A stretch of 64,000 nt of DNA from OLB9 sp041392785 (GTDB lineage: Bacteria > Bacteroidota > Bacteroidia > Chitinophagales > Saprospiraceae): the NCBI GenBank assembly GCA_041392785.1, contig JAWKLK010000011.1, forward strand, positions 1 to 64,000, written 5' to 3'. How positions within the stretch are numbered: position 1 is the stretch's first letter; each line of letters begins with the position of its first letter. This document shows positions 24,001 through 34,112 of the stretch, piece by piece. Position numbers and translations under genes: made by a program. The notes under the pieces were generated by a model. It was not told the origin of the DNA. It did no database searches and worked only from the letters and a program-made list of their open reading frames with translations.

Positions 24001-27000
24001 AGGTGTTAACAATTCAATAGCCTTTTAATCGCACCATTTTGGAATTGAAATAGAATACAGATGTATTCAAAAATGCGGTGAAGAAACTTTTAATCGCACC
24101 ATTTTGGAATTGAAATATACCGCATCATCAACAATCTTCTTCTGCAAACCATCTTTTAATCGCACCATTTTGGAATTGAAATAGTACTTATAACACAGGT
24201 GGATTAGGTGGTAATTATACTTTTAATCGCACCATTTTGGAATTGAAATTTTGATGTGAATGTAAGGCTGCCACCTACTTGTATACTTTTAATCGCACCA
24301 TTTTGGAATTGAAATAAGGAAAATATCTCCTAGAATATGAAAAGAAGGCAGCTTTTAATCGCACCATTTTGGAATTGAAATTAAACTTTTAAATTTTTGA
24401 CAGGGGAATTTTTTTTACTTTTAATCGCACCATTTTGGAATTGAAATGAATAAATCTCTGCTTTCACTTTTGATGCTGATTCACTTTTAATCGCACCATT
24501 TTGGAATTGAAATTCTGCACTGGCATAGAGTAATGGGACTACATTCTCCTTTTAATCGCACCATTTTGGAATTGAAATCCCCATATTAATGTCCAGTTAA
24601 GGCACACCTGTTGTATACTTTTTATTAGCACCATTTTGGAATTGAAATAAGGAAAATATCTCTAGAATATGAAAGAAGGCAGCTTTTAATCGCACCATTT
24701 GGAATTGAAATTAAACTTTTAAATTTTTGACAGGGGAATTTTTTACTTTTAATCGCACCATTTTGGAATTGAAATGAATAAATCTCTTTCACTTTTGATG
24801 TGATTCACAATCGCACCATTTTGAATAAATTCTGCACTGCATAAAATGGGACTACATTCTCCTTTTAATCGCACCATTTTGGTTGAAATCCCCATATTAA
24901 TGTCAGTTATTGCCTGTTGCAATTCTTTTAATCGCACCATTTTGGAATTGAAATTGCCTTCTCTTTTCCAATATTCAAGACCGCCGTTGCCTTTTAATCG
25001 CACCATTTTGGAATTGAAATATCTAAGCTGAAAATTGCCACCAGCCACCGCACACGCCTTTTAATCGCACCATTTTGGAATTGAAATGGATCAACCATGA
25101 TAGGTTTCGGCCTATCCTTTGTCTTTTAATCGCACCATTTTGGAATTGAAATCAAATGAATTTAGGAGTTTCTTTTAAATGCCCTATCTTTTAATCGCAC
25201 CATTTTGGAATTGAAATTTGCTAAGATTGACAGATTCGACACTTGCAGGACTGCTTTTAATCGCACCATTTTGGAATTGAAATACGTTGGATGCGCAACA
25301 TGATATGCAAATGTATCTGCTTTTAATCGCACCATTTTGGAATTGAAATGTAAGTAACCCTATATTGCCCGTCTTCCGTTGGATTCTTTTAATCGCACCA
25401 TTTTGGAATTGAAATAGGTAATGGAACAACTAAGACATTAACGTTTGCACTTTTAATCGCACCATTTTGGAATTGAAATACCCAATTGCGGATGTAACAT
25501 GCAGCCTGACAGCTCTTTTAATCGCACCATTTTGGAATTGAAATATACTTTTTTGTTACAGGCAGAATTTCAGAAAATTCCTTTTAATCGCACCATTTTG
25601 GAATTGAAATTGTGTTAATTTTACATTCCAATCACATGCTGTTGCTTTTAATCGCACCATTTTGGAATTGAAATTGCCTTCTCTTTTCCAATATTCAAGA
25701 CCGCCGTTGCCTTTTAATCGCACCATTTTGGAATTGAAATTTAAATGACATTATAAAAATGATTGATATCCTTGATTCTTTTAATCGCACCATTTTGGAA
25801 TTGAAATATTGCAACAGGCAATAACTGGACATTAATATGGGGCTTTTAATCGCACCATTTTGGAATTGAAATTCAAATGTCTATACACCTATTTTGTCAG
25901 GATTGTATCTTTTAATCGCACCATTTTGGAATTGAAATAATTGTATCGCTTCTATTTTGTTGCTTATCTCCATGCCTTTTAATCGCACCATTTTGGAATT
26001 GAAATCCCGTAGGTAGCTTTGTGTATGGATTGTCGCTATCTCTTTTAATCGCACCATTTTGGAATTGAAATCGAATTTCATTGATATTTGTTTTAATGTT
26101 TTAAAAACTTTTAATCGCACCATTTTGGAATTGAAATACAGATGCAATAAATAGCTCTTTTATCTCAGAAAGCCTTTTAATCGCACCATTTTGGAATTGA
26201 AATCTTATGTCAATTGTCTGATCATACCAATGTAGTAATCTTTTAATCGCACCATTTTGGAATTGAAATTAACCTGATACATTGTTTACATCAAGACTCT
26301 TCCAACTTTTAATCGCACCATTTTGGAATTGAAATCTGCTAATTTCGACATTTGTACATTGATTAAACATTCTTTTAATCGCACCATTTTGGAATTGAAA
26401 TAGATCAGCCTTGATATAAGTTTCTTTCTTGATCCTACTTTTAATCGCACCATTTTGGAATTGAAATTTTGCTGTTGTAGTATTGCATCGGATGCCTTTT
26501 TCTTTTAATCGCACCATTTTGGAATTGAAATGCAAAAGAAAGTCCATCATTAACAGGAATGAGCGTTCTTTTAATCGCACCATTTTGGAATTGAAATACT
26601 ATACTTTGAGTAGTAGCCGTGCATCCGTTTTCCCTTTTAATCGCACCATTTTGGAATTGAAATATGCTGGTCCAAATGCAGAGAATATTCTTATAGATCT
26701 TTTAATCGCACCATTTTGGAATTGAAATTCTTCGGAGTAAAGTATTTTTCTAATAGCTTGTTTCTTTTAATCGCACCATTTTGGAATTGAAATCTGGATG
26801 GAACTCCCAGAACCACCAAAAAATTGAAGCTTTTAATCGCACCATTTTGGAATTGAAATATGTATCTTGCAAATTTGACATAACACCCTGAAATGCTTTT
26901 AATCGCACCATTTTGGAATTGAAATTTTCAAAAATTGCGTAGGATACAAGAAGCAGACGAACTTTTAATCGCACCATTTTGGAATTGAAATGACCATTCT

Positions 27001-27746
27001 TGGTCTGACTTGGATGGAAATTTGGACCTTTTAATCGCACCATTTTGGAATTGAAATACAAATGCGTATATTTGGTCATACGCATGCGTAGTCTTTTAAT
27101 CGCACCATTTTGGAATTGAAATTAAGAGATGATCTCCGCTCCCGATTTTCTGCAGCTCTTTTAATCGCACCATTTTGGAATTGAAATCGTGCGGTGCTGC
27201 GAATAGTGATAGCCAGTTCTGCCTTTTAATCGCACCATTTTGGAATTGAAATATTTAGAGAAGACATTCATGTCTTCAGGCCATCCTCTTTTAATCGCAC
27301 CATTTTGGAATTGAAATAAAAATACATTGAAGCCATCGAAGATGAGCAACCGGCTTTTAATCGCACCATTTTGGAATTGAAATCACTTCGGTAACACTCA
27401 ACCGTTAGCGGTCATGCTACTTTTAATCGCACCATTTTGGAATTGAAATATGCAATAGCACAGACAGGCGGTGGTTCTGAAGAATCTTTTAATCGCACCA
27501 TTTTGGAATTGAAATTGAGTGGTGTATATGGTAGAGTGGCATTGCCATCACCTTTTAATCGCACCATTTTGGAATTGAAATTTGTATCTATCTCCGCATC
27601 GGTAAGGAAGATATTGTCTTTTAATCGCACCATTTTGGAATTGAAATTAGGCTCTAATCAGTCTGCTACAGACTTGGTTTGTGCTTTTAATCGCACCATT
27701 TTGGAATTGAAATGCGCATCGAAAACAGGTTCAGATTTAGATTTAA
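21068..27746 (+). CRISPR. CRISPR array, leader-proximal block (about 102 repeats)
   Basis: Direct repeats of 30 nt, beginning CTTTTAATCGCACC and ending TTTTGGAATTGAAAT, separated by mostly 34-37 nt spacers. I count 102 repeats from 21068 to the one at 27684-27713. The last eight bases ATTGAAAT are the canonical type I crRNA 5' handle. Repeats are nearly invariant except at 24618-24889. Repeated spacers include an exact pair at 24955 and 25675 and a near-exact pair at 21423 and 21552. The final spacer is cut at 27746 by an IS1380 element. Reading frames through the array are periodic artefacts, not genes. Confidence 0.99.
24618..24889 (+). repeat. Degraded copy of the preceding five repeat-spacer units
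   Basis: This stretch repeats the content of 24286-24578 in the same order, but with many small deletions and damaged repeats (e.g. 24618, 24683, about 24806 and 24862). The spacers beginning AAGGAAAATATCTC, TAAACTTTTAAATT, GAATAAATCTCT and TCTGCACTG all recur. The junction spacer at 24579-24617 looks like a fusion of two others. Deletion-rich divergence with identical order suggests an unpolished assembly duplication more than real decay. Confidence 0.7.
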
Positions 27747-29139
27747 CCCAAATTACGCATTAGGGATTTTTAGTGGATACTCTAAAGGATAATCCCAGAG
27801 ACCTGCAAACCAATTTCTACGTTTTTTTACAAGCGAAATTCGTAATTTTAGTACTCCATTTATTTTTTCAAAATACGCTCCTATTGCGAAAGTTCTGTAT
27901 CTTAAAGTAGAGAGTTTTTTGTGTTTTCTCTTGTAGTACTAGATGCCTAAATAGTGACATTAGATTGTAAGCTATCATCACAAATTGTAAGGCTGCTTCT
28001 GTTGCAAAGAAGTCTTTTAAGTTAAAACTTTCTGCTCCAAAATCGTTTTTTAACTCCTTGATTCTGTTCTCTGCATCCTCTATTTCTATAATTTCTCCAT
28101 ACATCGGTAGCTGAATATTTTTCATTGGTGAAATAGGCCGAATACCTATAATTTCTATGTACTTCGTCTTCTGGGAATAGACTTAATTGCTTACCTGTGG
28201 CTTGTGGTCTTTCACTTATTTTTTGCCTTACAATGACGATCCTTCGTTCTTCTTCCCATGTATTTGCTTGATAATTTTTGTCACATATTTGGATGCCTTC
28301 ATCTATTGTCAGCCATAAATCATTTGTGTTAATAATGCGTTGAGTTGGGTGTGTGAATTTGGCTGCCACTATATATTTCATATCTTTTGACTCAAGATAA
28401 GACATGACCTCATTACTGCAAAAACCACTGTCAAGTCGGGTTAAACCTACTGTTTTGTCACCAAATTTAGCTAAAGTATCCTCCAAAAATGCTACGAAAT
28501 TATTGGCCGAATTTGTATTTCCGCTACGTAACCAAAAATTAGCTACCAAGCGCGCATCGTTTACAAATGCGATCAAGGGATGATGAGAGTTGCGCCCTCG
28601 CTTTTGGGGATTGTACCCCTTGGAAGCACCTTGTTGCTGACCATATCTGGTCATGATCGTGGAGTCTATATCTAAGGTGAAATAATTTAGATTTAGGTTT
28701 TTGAAGAACCAGCTTATAAAATGTTGGTTTACACGTTGATTGGTGCCTTGATTAAACTTATGAAAATATCGTTTGTAAGCATCATTTCCAGGGACATTAT
28801 TCCATCCAAATATCTTACAAAGGGCGGTATCGGATCTTGTAATCTCTGTGTGTAAAAACCTATTTGCACCGCACCAAATACTCGTTAGAAATGACTCTAT
28901 GATGACAGGTATAGAGTGACCTCGATTAGAGTTCTGGGCAGGCAAATCATCACAGGACATAATGAGCTCTCTAAAACCAATTTTGTCCAACATTTGCTTC
29001 ATAAAAACCATTCCGCCCCAAGGCGTAACTTCTTTATTTGTAAAGGAATATGTCAACTTTTCCATGGGTATATGTCTATCGCTAAGCATTAGGATTTTAT
29101 GACGCTAAGATAACACTTTTTTCTAATGCGTTTTTTGGG
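27747..29139 (-). mobile_element. IS1380-family insertion sequence inside a CRISPR spacer
   Basis: 1393 bp bounded by 17-bp terminal inverted repeats, CCCAAATTACGCATTAG at the left and the complement of CCCAAAAAACGCATTAG at the right (two mismatches). A 4-bp target duplication TTAA lies at 27743-27746 and 29140-29143. Removing the element and one TTAA restores a 36-nt spacer between two intact repeats. It carries one transposase gene on the minus strand, which is frameshifted. Confidence 0.93.
27868..29089 (-). pseudogene. IS1380-family DDE transposase, frameshifted
   Basis: The main frame (start 29089, about 350 residues) has the first catalytic Asp in FTLDIDSTIMTRYG, the family signature GASKGYNPQKRGRNSHHPLIAF and the second Asp in GLTRLDSGFCS. 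Near 28100 the frame is lost. The conserved continuation DAENRIKELKNDFG, with the third acidic residue, is in another frame and runs to about 27868. Restoring one base around 28100 would give a full-length protein of about 410 residues. Either the copy is dead or one base was lost in assembly of a multicopy element. Confidence 0.88.
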
Positions 29140-29146
29140 TTAAAGT

Positions 29147-30020
29147 CTTTTAATCGCACCATTTTGGAATTGAAATCAAGAAAATGTTTTAATGGGTTGG
29201 ACTTCTGATACTTTTAATCGCACCATTTTGGAATTGAAATTCATTGAGCTGCAATGATCTTTCTATTTTTGTAGACTTTTAATCGCACCATTTTGGAATT
29301 GAAATTGAAAAAAAGCGAAACTTCATATATTTTTGTGTCGCCTTTTAATCGCACCATTTTGGAATTGAAATAGATATGTAGATGGTGTGTCACCTAAAAT
29401 AATAAACTTTTAATCGCACCATTTTGGAATTGAAATTTATCAAGAATGGAAGAATTGGCACAGGCGATGATACTTTTAATCGCACCATTTTGGAATTGAA
29501 ATATGACTTATTCAAAAGTAGGACAAAAGGGCTTAGAACTTTTAATCGCACCATTTTGGAATTGAAATCAAAATAGTCATCACTCTTACTCCATGTGCGT
29601 GGTCCTTTTAATCGCACCATTTTGGAATTGAAATAATAATTTAACAATTCGACAAGATGATAAAACATTCTTTTAATCGCACCATTTTGGAATTGAAATA
29701 TGTTTCATACAATGCAACTATGATACATCTAATTAGTTTTAATCGCACCATTTTGGAATTGAAATTGTCCATGTATGGACAGGGTACACATGATAGAATA
29801 TTTTAATCGCACCATTTTGGAATTGAAATGCCAAAAGATTGATAGCATATACACCTCCATCTATGTTTTAATCGCACCATTTTGGAATTGAAATGAATAA
29901 TATGGAATGAAAACCCTACTTCCTATTCCCTTTTAATCGCACCATTTTGGAATTGAAATGACAATATTTTTTACTGCCTTTCGCCGCTTCGCAGCCTTTT
30001 AATCGCACCATTTTGGAATT
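29147..30020 (+). CRISPR. CRISPR array, leader-distal block (14 repeats)
   Basis: Continuation of the same array after the IS1380 element, with the same 30-nt repeat and orientation. I count 14 repeats from 29147, the last (29996-30020) lacking its 3' end. Three repeats near 29737, 29802 and 29866 have a changed first base, and the terminal one is broken, as expected at the old end of an array. The spacer at 29306-29341 overlaps in sequence with the leader-proximal spacer at 21488-21521. Confidence 0.98.
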
Positions 30021-30050
30021 ATCAGCACGCGTTCTCGTTATAAACGAGAA
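30021..30050. repeat. Palindromic insert in the terminal CRISPR repeat
   Basis: The last repeat reads normally to GGAATT (30020). A 28-nt segment follows, then AATTGAAG, which resembles the missing repeat end. The insert contains a perfect 8-bp hairpin TTCTCGTT-ATA-AACGAGAA at 30032-30050 and is flanked by AATT on both sides. It could be a tiny insertion or the structured array terminus. The 30053-30165 stretch beyond shows nothing else recognisable. Confidence 0.5.
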
Positions 30051-30170
30051 TTGAAGAATAATGCATCTCTCTAATGTGAGAATTGCACACTACAACTCGC
30101 AGCAACCTACTCTGAAAACCTAGTTTGACCATTTAATTTATGTATAGATCTACTTTAGGTTCATAAGTTC

Positions 30171-30201
30171 TTTGCTTTAACGTCATTAAGATGTATATTT
30201 G
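30171..30201 (+). promoter_or_regulatory. Full Bacteroidota promoter (-33/-7) for the TPR regulator
   Basis: TTTG at 30171-30174, a 19-bp spacer, then TATATTTG at 30194-30201. Both elements and the spacing match the known consensus (TTTG-N19-21-TAnnTTTG), making this the clearest promoter in the window. It lies 68 bp upstream of the GTG at 30270. Confidence 0.7.
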
Positions 30202-30269
30202 TATTTAGTATCAATACAGTCCCTAGTTTTAGCAAAAAGGTAATTTGAATATATTGATTCAATAGTTTT

Positions 30270-32012
30270 GTGAAAATATACGATCTGATGTTTATATTTA
30301 GGAAAGTAGTTGGAAGTCTTTATCTTCGGTTATCCCTATTTGGAATACTCACAATTCTGCCTTTCTATTTATTTTCAAGTGAACTTTCAAATGAAAAGTG
30401 GAAAGAGCTAAATCTGGTTTCAATAAATAAAATCGCTGAAAACACATTATACATAGATGATGACCTGGCTTCTGAGATGGCAGAATATGTTGCCACCAAG
30501 TCAAAGGAATCTAAAAATACTGAACAGGAAGCAAAGTCATTAAAGATATTGTGCGAGATATTTACAAAGAAAGGTGATCTCAACCAAACGATTAAATATA
30601 CAGAAAGGATAAATCAACTGGCCAACGAATATAAAAATTCAAGTTATATATCTGCCTGCTATCATTACTGTTATGGATTAATCAATCTGGAGTCCAATGA
30701 CTATGTGATGTCGGCTGATTATTTATTTGAAGCATTAACATTATTTGAAGAGGCAGGTGCTACGATAGAACAAATAAAAACGAATACCTTGATTGGGGTC
30801 TTGTTTTTTAAACAAAGATCTTTTGAAAAATCCATGCAATTTTATCAACAATCCCTTGACTTGTCGCAGTCATCAAATTTTGATCTGGGTGTGGCAGCGA
30901 GCTTGAATAATATTGCTGCAATTAAAAATGCCACTGAAGATTACAAAGATGCCGAAAAATATTTTCAACAAGCACTGGAGATTAATAAAAAATTTAACAA
31001 TCACAATTGGATCATCATCAATTATCTGAACCTAGGTGTAATAGCTGGGAAACTTGGTAACTTTGAACGTCAAAAATTGAACTTTGAAAAATGTCTTGCA
31101 CTCTGTGATAGTTTGCACATTAACGAAATAAAGGCAAAATGTTATTTAAGTTATGCAGAGACGTACATAGACCGTGGGAACCTATCAAGTGCATTCTATT
31201 ATCTCCAAAAAGGTAAACAAATCATAGAAGATCATAATATCTTTCATGAAAAGATGTCAATGTATGATATACTTACATCTTATTATTTATTACGTGGTGA
31301 CACTACTAATGCATTCTTGAACAGTACAGAGGCAAACTACTACAAAGATAGTCTCTACAGTCACCAAAGACTTCAACAATTGTATTTAAAAGAATTTGCC
31401 CACAACCTGAAATCAAAAGAATCTAAAATAAAACTCCAAATCGAGAGACAAAAATGGATATTGATAGTGCTATTAACCATCATTTCCTTAATTACAGCGT
31501 TGGCATATATCTATTTTCTAAAGTCTAAGGTAAGGCTAGAAAAAGTTGAAATCGAAAAATCCAATGCTCATAAAGCTCTAGATGTAAAAAATAAAGAATT
31601 AACATCAAAATCCCTTTTTATTTCAGAAAAAAATCAGGCTATCACCTGTGTCGCACAGCAGCTCAATGAGTTATCAAATTCTATGATAAATTTGGAAGAT
31701 AGGCGTAAGGTAAAACAACTTTCAATGTCACTCAAACGCCATAACAATGAAGATGATTGGGAGGAATTTGAATTCTATTTTACATCCGTATATCCAGAAT
31801 TCAATAAAAAAATACGAGCACTTCATCCCGATTTATCACCTGCTGAACTGAAGTTATGCACTTTTTTAAAGCTCAACATGACCTCAAAAGATATCTCTAC
31901 CATAACTGGACAACAGATAACATCCTTGGAGGTCGCTCGCTCTAGACTGCGTAAAAAACTAGGAATCAATAATTCCAACACTAATCTAAGCACATACATA
32001 AATTCGATTTAA
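30270..32012 (+). CDS. TPR-repeat membrane-anchored protein with C-terminal HTH
   Basis: 580 residues from a GTG; ATG 30288 is an alternative start. After a hydrophobic N-terminal segment (LYLRLSLFGILTILPFYLFSS) come several tetratricopeptide repeats between about residues 60 and 350, for example SFEKSMQFYQQSLDLSQSSNFDLGVAASLNNIAAI. A transmembrane helix (WILIVLLTIISLITALAYIYFL) is followed by a coiled coil. The end is a LuxR-like helix-turn-helix (LSPAELKLCTFLKLNMTSKDISTITGQQITSLEVARSRLRKKLG). This architecture is a common Bacteroidota sensor-regulator. It precedes two T9SS cargo genes and might regulate them (inference). Confidence 0.82.
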   Translation: MKIYDLMFIFRKVVGSLYLRLSLFGILTILPFYLFSSELSNEKWKELNLVSINKIAENTLYIDDDLASEMAEYVATKSKESKNTEQEAKSLKILCEIFTKKGDLNQTIKYTERINQLANEYKNSSYISACYHYCYGLINLESNDYVMSADYLFEALTLFEEAGATIEQIKTNTLIGVLFFKQRSFEKSMQFYQQSLDLSQSSNFDLGVAASLNNIAAIKNATEDYKDAEKYFQQALEINKKFNNHNWIIINYLNLGVIAGKLGNFERQKLNFEKCLALCDSLHINEIKAKCYLSYAETYIDRGNLSSAFYYLQKGKQIIEDHNIFHEKMSMYDILTSYYLLRGDTTNAFLNSTEANYYKDSLYSHQRLQQLYLKEFAHNLKSKESKIKLQIERQKWILIVLLTIISLITALAYIYFLKSKVRLEKVEIEKSNAHKALDVKNKELTSKSLFISEKNQAITCVAQQLNELSNSMINLEDRRKVKQLSMSLKRHNNEDDWEEFEFYFTSVYPEFNKKIRALHPDLSPAELKLCTFLKLNMTSKDISTITGQQITSLEVARSRLRKKLGINNSNTNLSTYINSI

Positions 32013-32121
32013 AAAGCTTGTTAAGGTTTTTCTAAGGTGCTTGTTAAGGTTTTGTTATCGAATATATAGCATGATTTGAGTTGTAATACTTTAATTTTGT
32101 ACAAATAATCTATTCATTCTA

Positions 32122-34107
32122 ATGGTACACATATCTTTTAAGCAAACCCTTAAGTTATTTCTAATATTATCCTATTGCGTTCTTTTTAAGAATGTGAGCC
32201 TTGCTCAATATTATCATGAGGACTTTTCTGAATATACAGTTTCGGACACGGTTTCTGTTGGTGTATTAAAATGGATAATTGGCGATTTACCACCAGATTT
32301 TACGACAGCAGATTTAGATAAAAATCCCCATTATGATTTTCTATCTTTCATGGAAGGATATCCTTGGCGGCTTATTAACCTAGATGGAGATACTGTAGCA
32401 TTCAGTACATCCGCTTATGAAAATGAAAAAGCTGCCAATGACTGGATGATAACACCAAAAATTACAGTTCCCACTGTACTTCCAGGCCAAAAAATATTGT
32501 TTCAATGGCAAGCTATGTCAGGTGATGATTTCTTTACTGAAAATTATCAAGTAAGACTCAGCTCTACCACTAGCGAAACGGAATCATTCACCGAGGTACT
32601 CGCTGATATTTATCAAGAAAATGGCTCAACTTTTGAGACCCGTACTGTAGATATTTCATCTTATGCAGGCTTAGATATTTACATTTCATTTATTAATACC
32701 ACCGCTGACGGATGGCTTTTGTATGTAGATGATCTCAAAGTTTTGATTTCAGATGGATATGACACACAGCTGATTGCAAACAATACATCAAGGTATGAAA
32801 GAACACAAACAGATATTTATATCTCAGGCACCATCTACAATAATGGAAATTATATCAATAGCCTAGAAATTGAATGGAATGATGGCTCTCAACACATTGC
32901 AATGATAGAAAATCTTAATATTGCCCCACTTCAATCTTACACATTTGTACATCCAATACCTTTTACATCTTCAATTACAGCTGAACACAATATTAACATG
33001 AAGATACTAAGTATCAATGGTGGGAATGCAATAGATAACGATCCATCTAATAATAACCTTCCGATATTGATCAGTACCATTGATGATTCACCACAGAAGA
33101 ATATCCTTTTTGAAATATCTACTGGTACGTGGTGTGGGTATTGTCCGAGTGGTGATGTCAATTTAAAGGAATTAGAAGAAACGGTGGCTGATGGATCTGC
33201 CATAGGGATAAAGGTACATATTGATAATGATCCTATGACTATCAAGGAGTATCAGGATGGGATCAATCTACCTGGCGCACCTATGTTTAATGTGGATAGA
33301 GAGTTGTTTCTAGAGTCGGTAGAGCGTAACTATTTTGAGGAAATCTATTACAATCGTAGGGAACTGCCAAGCCCTGTAAGTGTTAGTGCCAAGGCAGAAT
33401 ATAACCCAGAAAGTAGAAATGTTTCAATAAGTTGTGAAGCTATATTTGCAACTCAATACACCGGTGAGCTAAGATTTGCCGCCATAATTCTAGAAGATAG
33501 TATAAATCGTACCACATCTGATTACAATCAAGCTAATAATTATTCTGGTGGTGTTCTTGGTGAGATGGGCGGATGGGAAAATCTACCTGGCAGTGTTCAT
33601 GCTGCAGATGTTTATTATGATAGGGTTCCCAGAGCTCTATTAGGAGGCTTCGCAGGTCAGGAGATGAGTATCCCATATCAAAATCTTAATAATGGTAAAG
33701 CTACATATACATTCAATTATTTAGTACCAGATGATTTTAATCCAAAATATATGAATGTGGTAGTACTGGTATTGCGTGGAGATAATGGTGAAGTTGTCAA
33801 TGCCCAAAAAGTTGTTTTCGAAGAAATCCTGGATACGCACACAATCACAGGTTATCAACCGACTTTCAAAGTTTTTCCTACTGTCTGTAATCAACAAGAT
33901 GTCTATATAGAACGGGCGGAAAATGCAAAAGGCGATTATCAAGTAATTTTGTTAAATAGTAAAGGGCAAGAAGTGTCCACCAGATGTAGTTTAAATCACA
34001 CATTAACTTCATTTCCATTGCCAGAAAATCTGCCCACTGGATATTATTTCATCAATATATCAAATAAGCAATCAGCAGCAACATATCCCATTTTTATATT
34101 AAAATAA
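32122..34107 (+). CDS. Omp28-like exported protein with T9SS C-terminal sorting domain
   Basis: 661 residues. A signal peptide ends around SLAQ. Residues 30-215 resemble a choice-of-anchor/MAM-like domain (NDWMITPKITVP and VRLSSTTSETESF). From about residue 325 a thioredoxin-fold Omp28-type domain contains a CxxC in ISTGTWCGYCPSG and APMFNVDRE. The C terminus (FKVFPTVCNQQDVYIERA ... NLPTGYYFINI) is a type A T9SS sorting domain, so the protein should be exported across the outer membrane. It lies 5 bp before another thioredoxin-fold T9SS cargo gene on the same strand. Confidence 0.85.
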   Translation: MVHISFKQTLKLFLILSYCVLFKNVSLAQYYHEDFSEYTVSDTVSVGVLKWIIGDLPPDFTTADLDKNPHYDFLSFMEGYPWRLINLDGDTVAFSTSAYENEKAANDWMITPKITVPTVLPGQKILFQWQAMSGDDFFTENYQVRLSSTTSETESFTEVLADIYQENGSTFETRTVDISSYAGLDIYISFINTTADGWLLYVDDLKVLISDGYDTQLIANNTSRYERTQTDIYISGTIYNNGNYINSLEIEWNDGSQHIAMIENLNIAPLQSYTFVHPIPFTSSITAEHNINMKILSINGGNAIDNDPSNNNLPILISTIDDSPQKNILFEISTGTWCGYCPSGDVNLKELEETVADGSAIGIKVHIDNDPMTIKEYQDGINLPGAPMFNVDRELFLESVERNYFEEIYYNRRELPSPVSVSAKAEYNPESRNVSISCEAIFATQYTGELRFAAIILEDSINRTTSDYNQANNYSGGVLGEMGGWENLPGSVHAADVYYDRVPRALLGGFAGQEMSIPYQNLNNGKATYTFNYLVPDDFNPKYMNVVVLVLRGDNGEVVNAQKVVFEEILDTHTITGYQPTFKVFPTVCNQQDVYIERAENAKGDYQVILLNSKGQEVSTRCSLNHTLTSFPLPENLPTGYYFINISNKQSAATYPIFILK

Positions 34108-34112
34108 AACAA

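Noticed and set aside
21895..29668. Many open frames on both strands within 21.9-29.7 kb with recurring peptides FNSKMVRLK, FQFQNGAIK or SFNRTILELK
   Set aside because: They are translations of the 30-nt CRISPR repeat and the spacers in different frames, not proteins.
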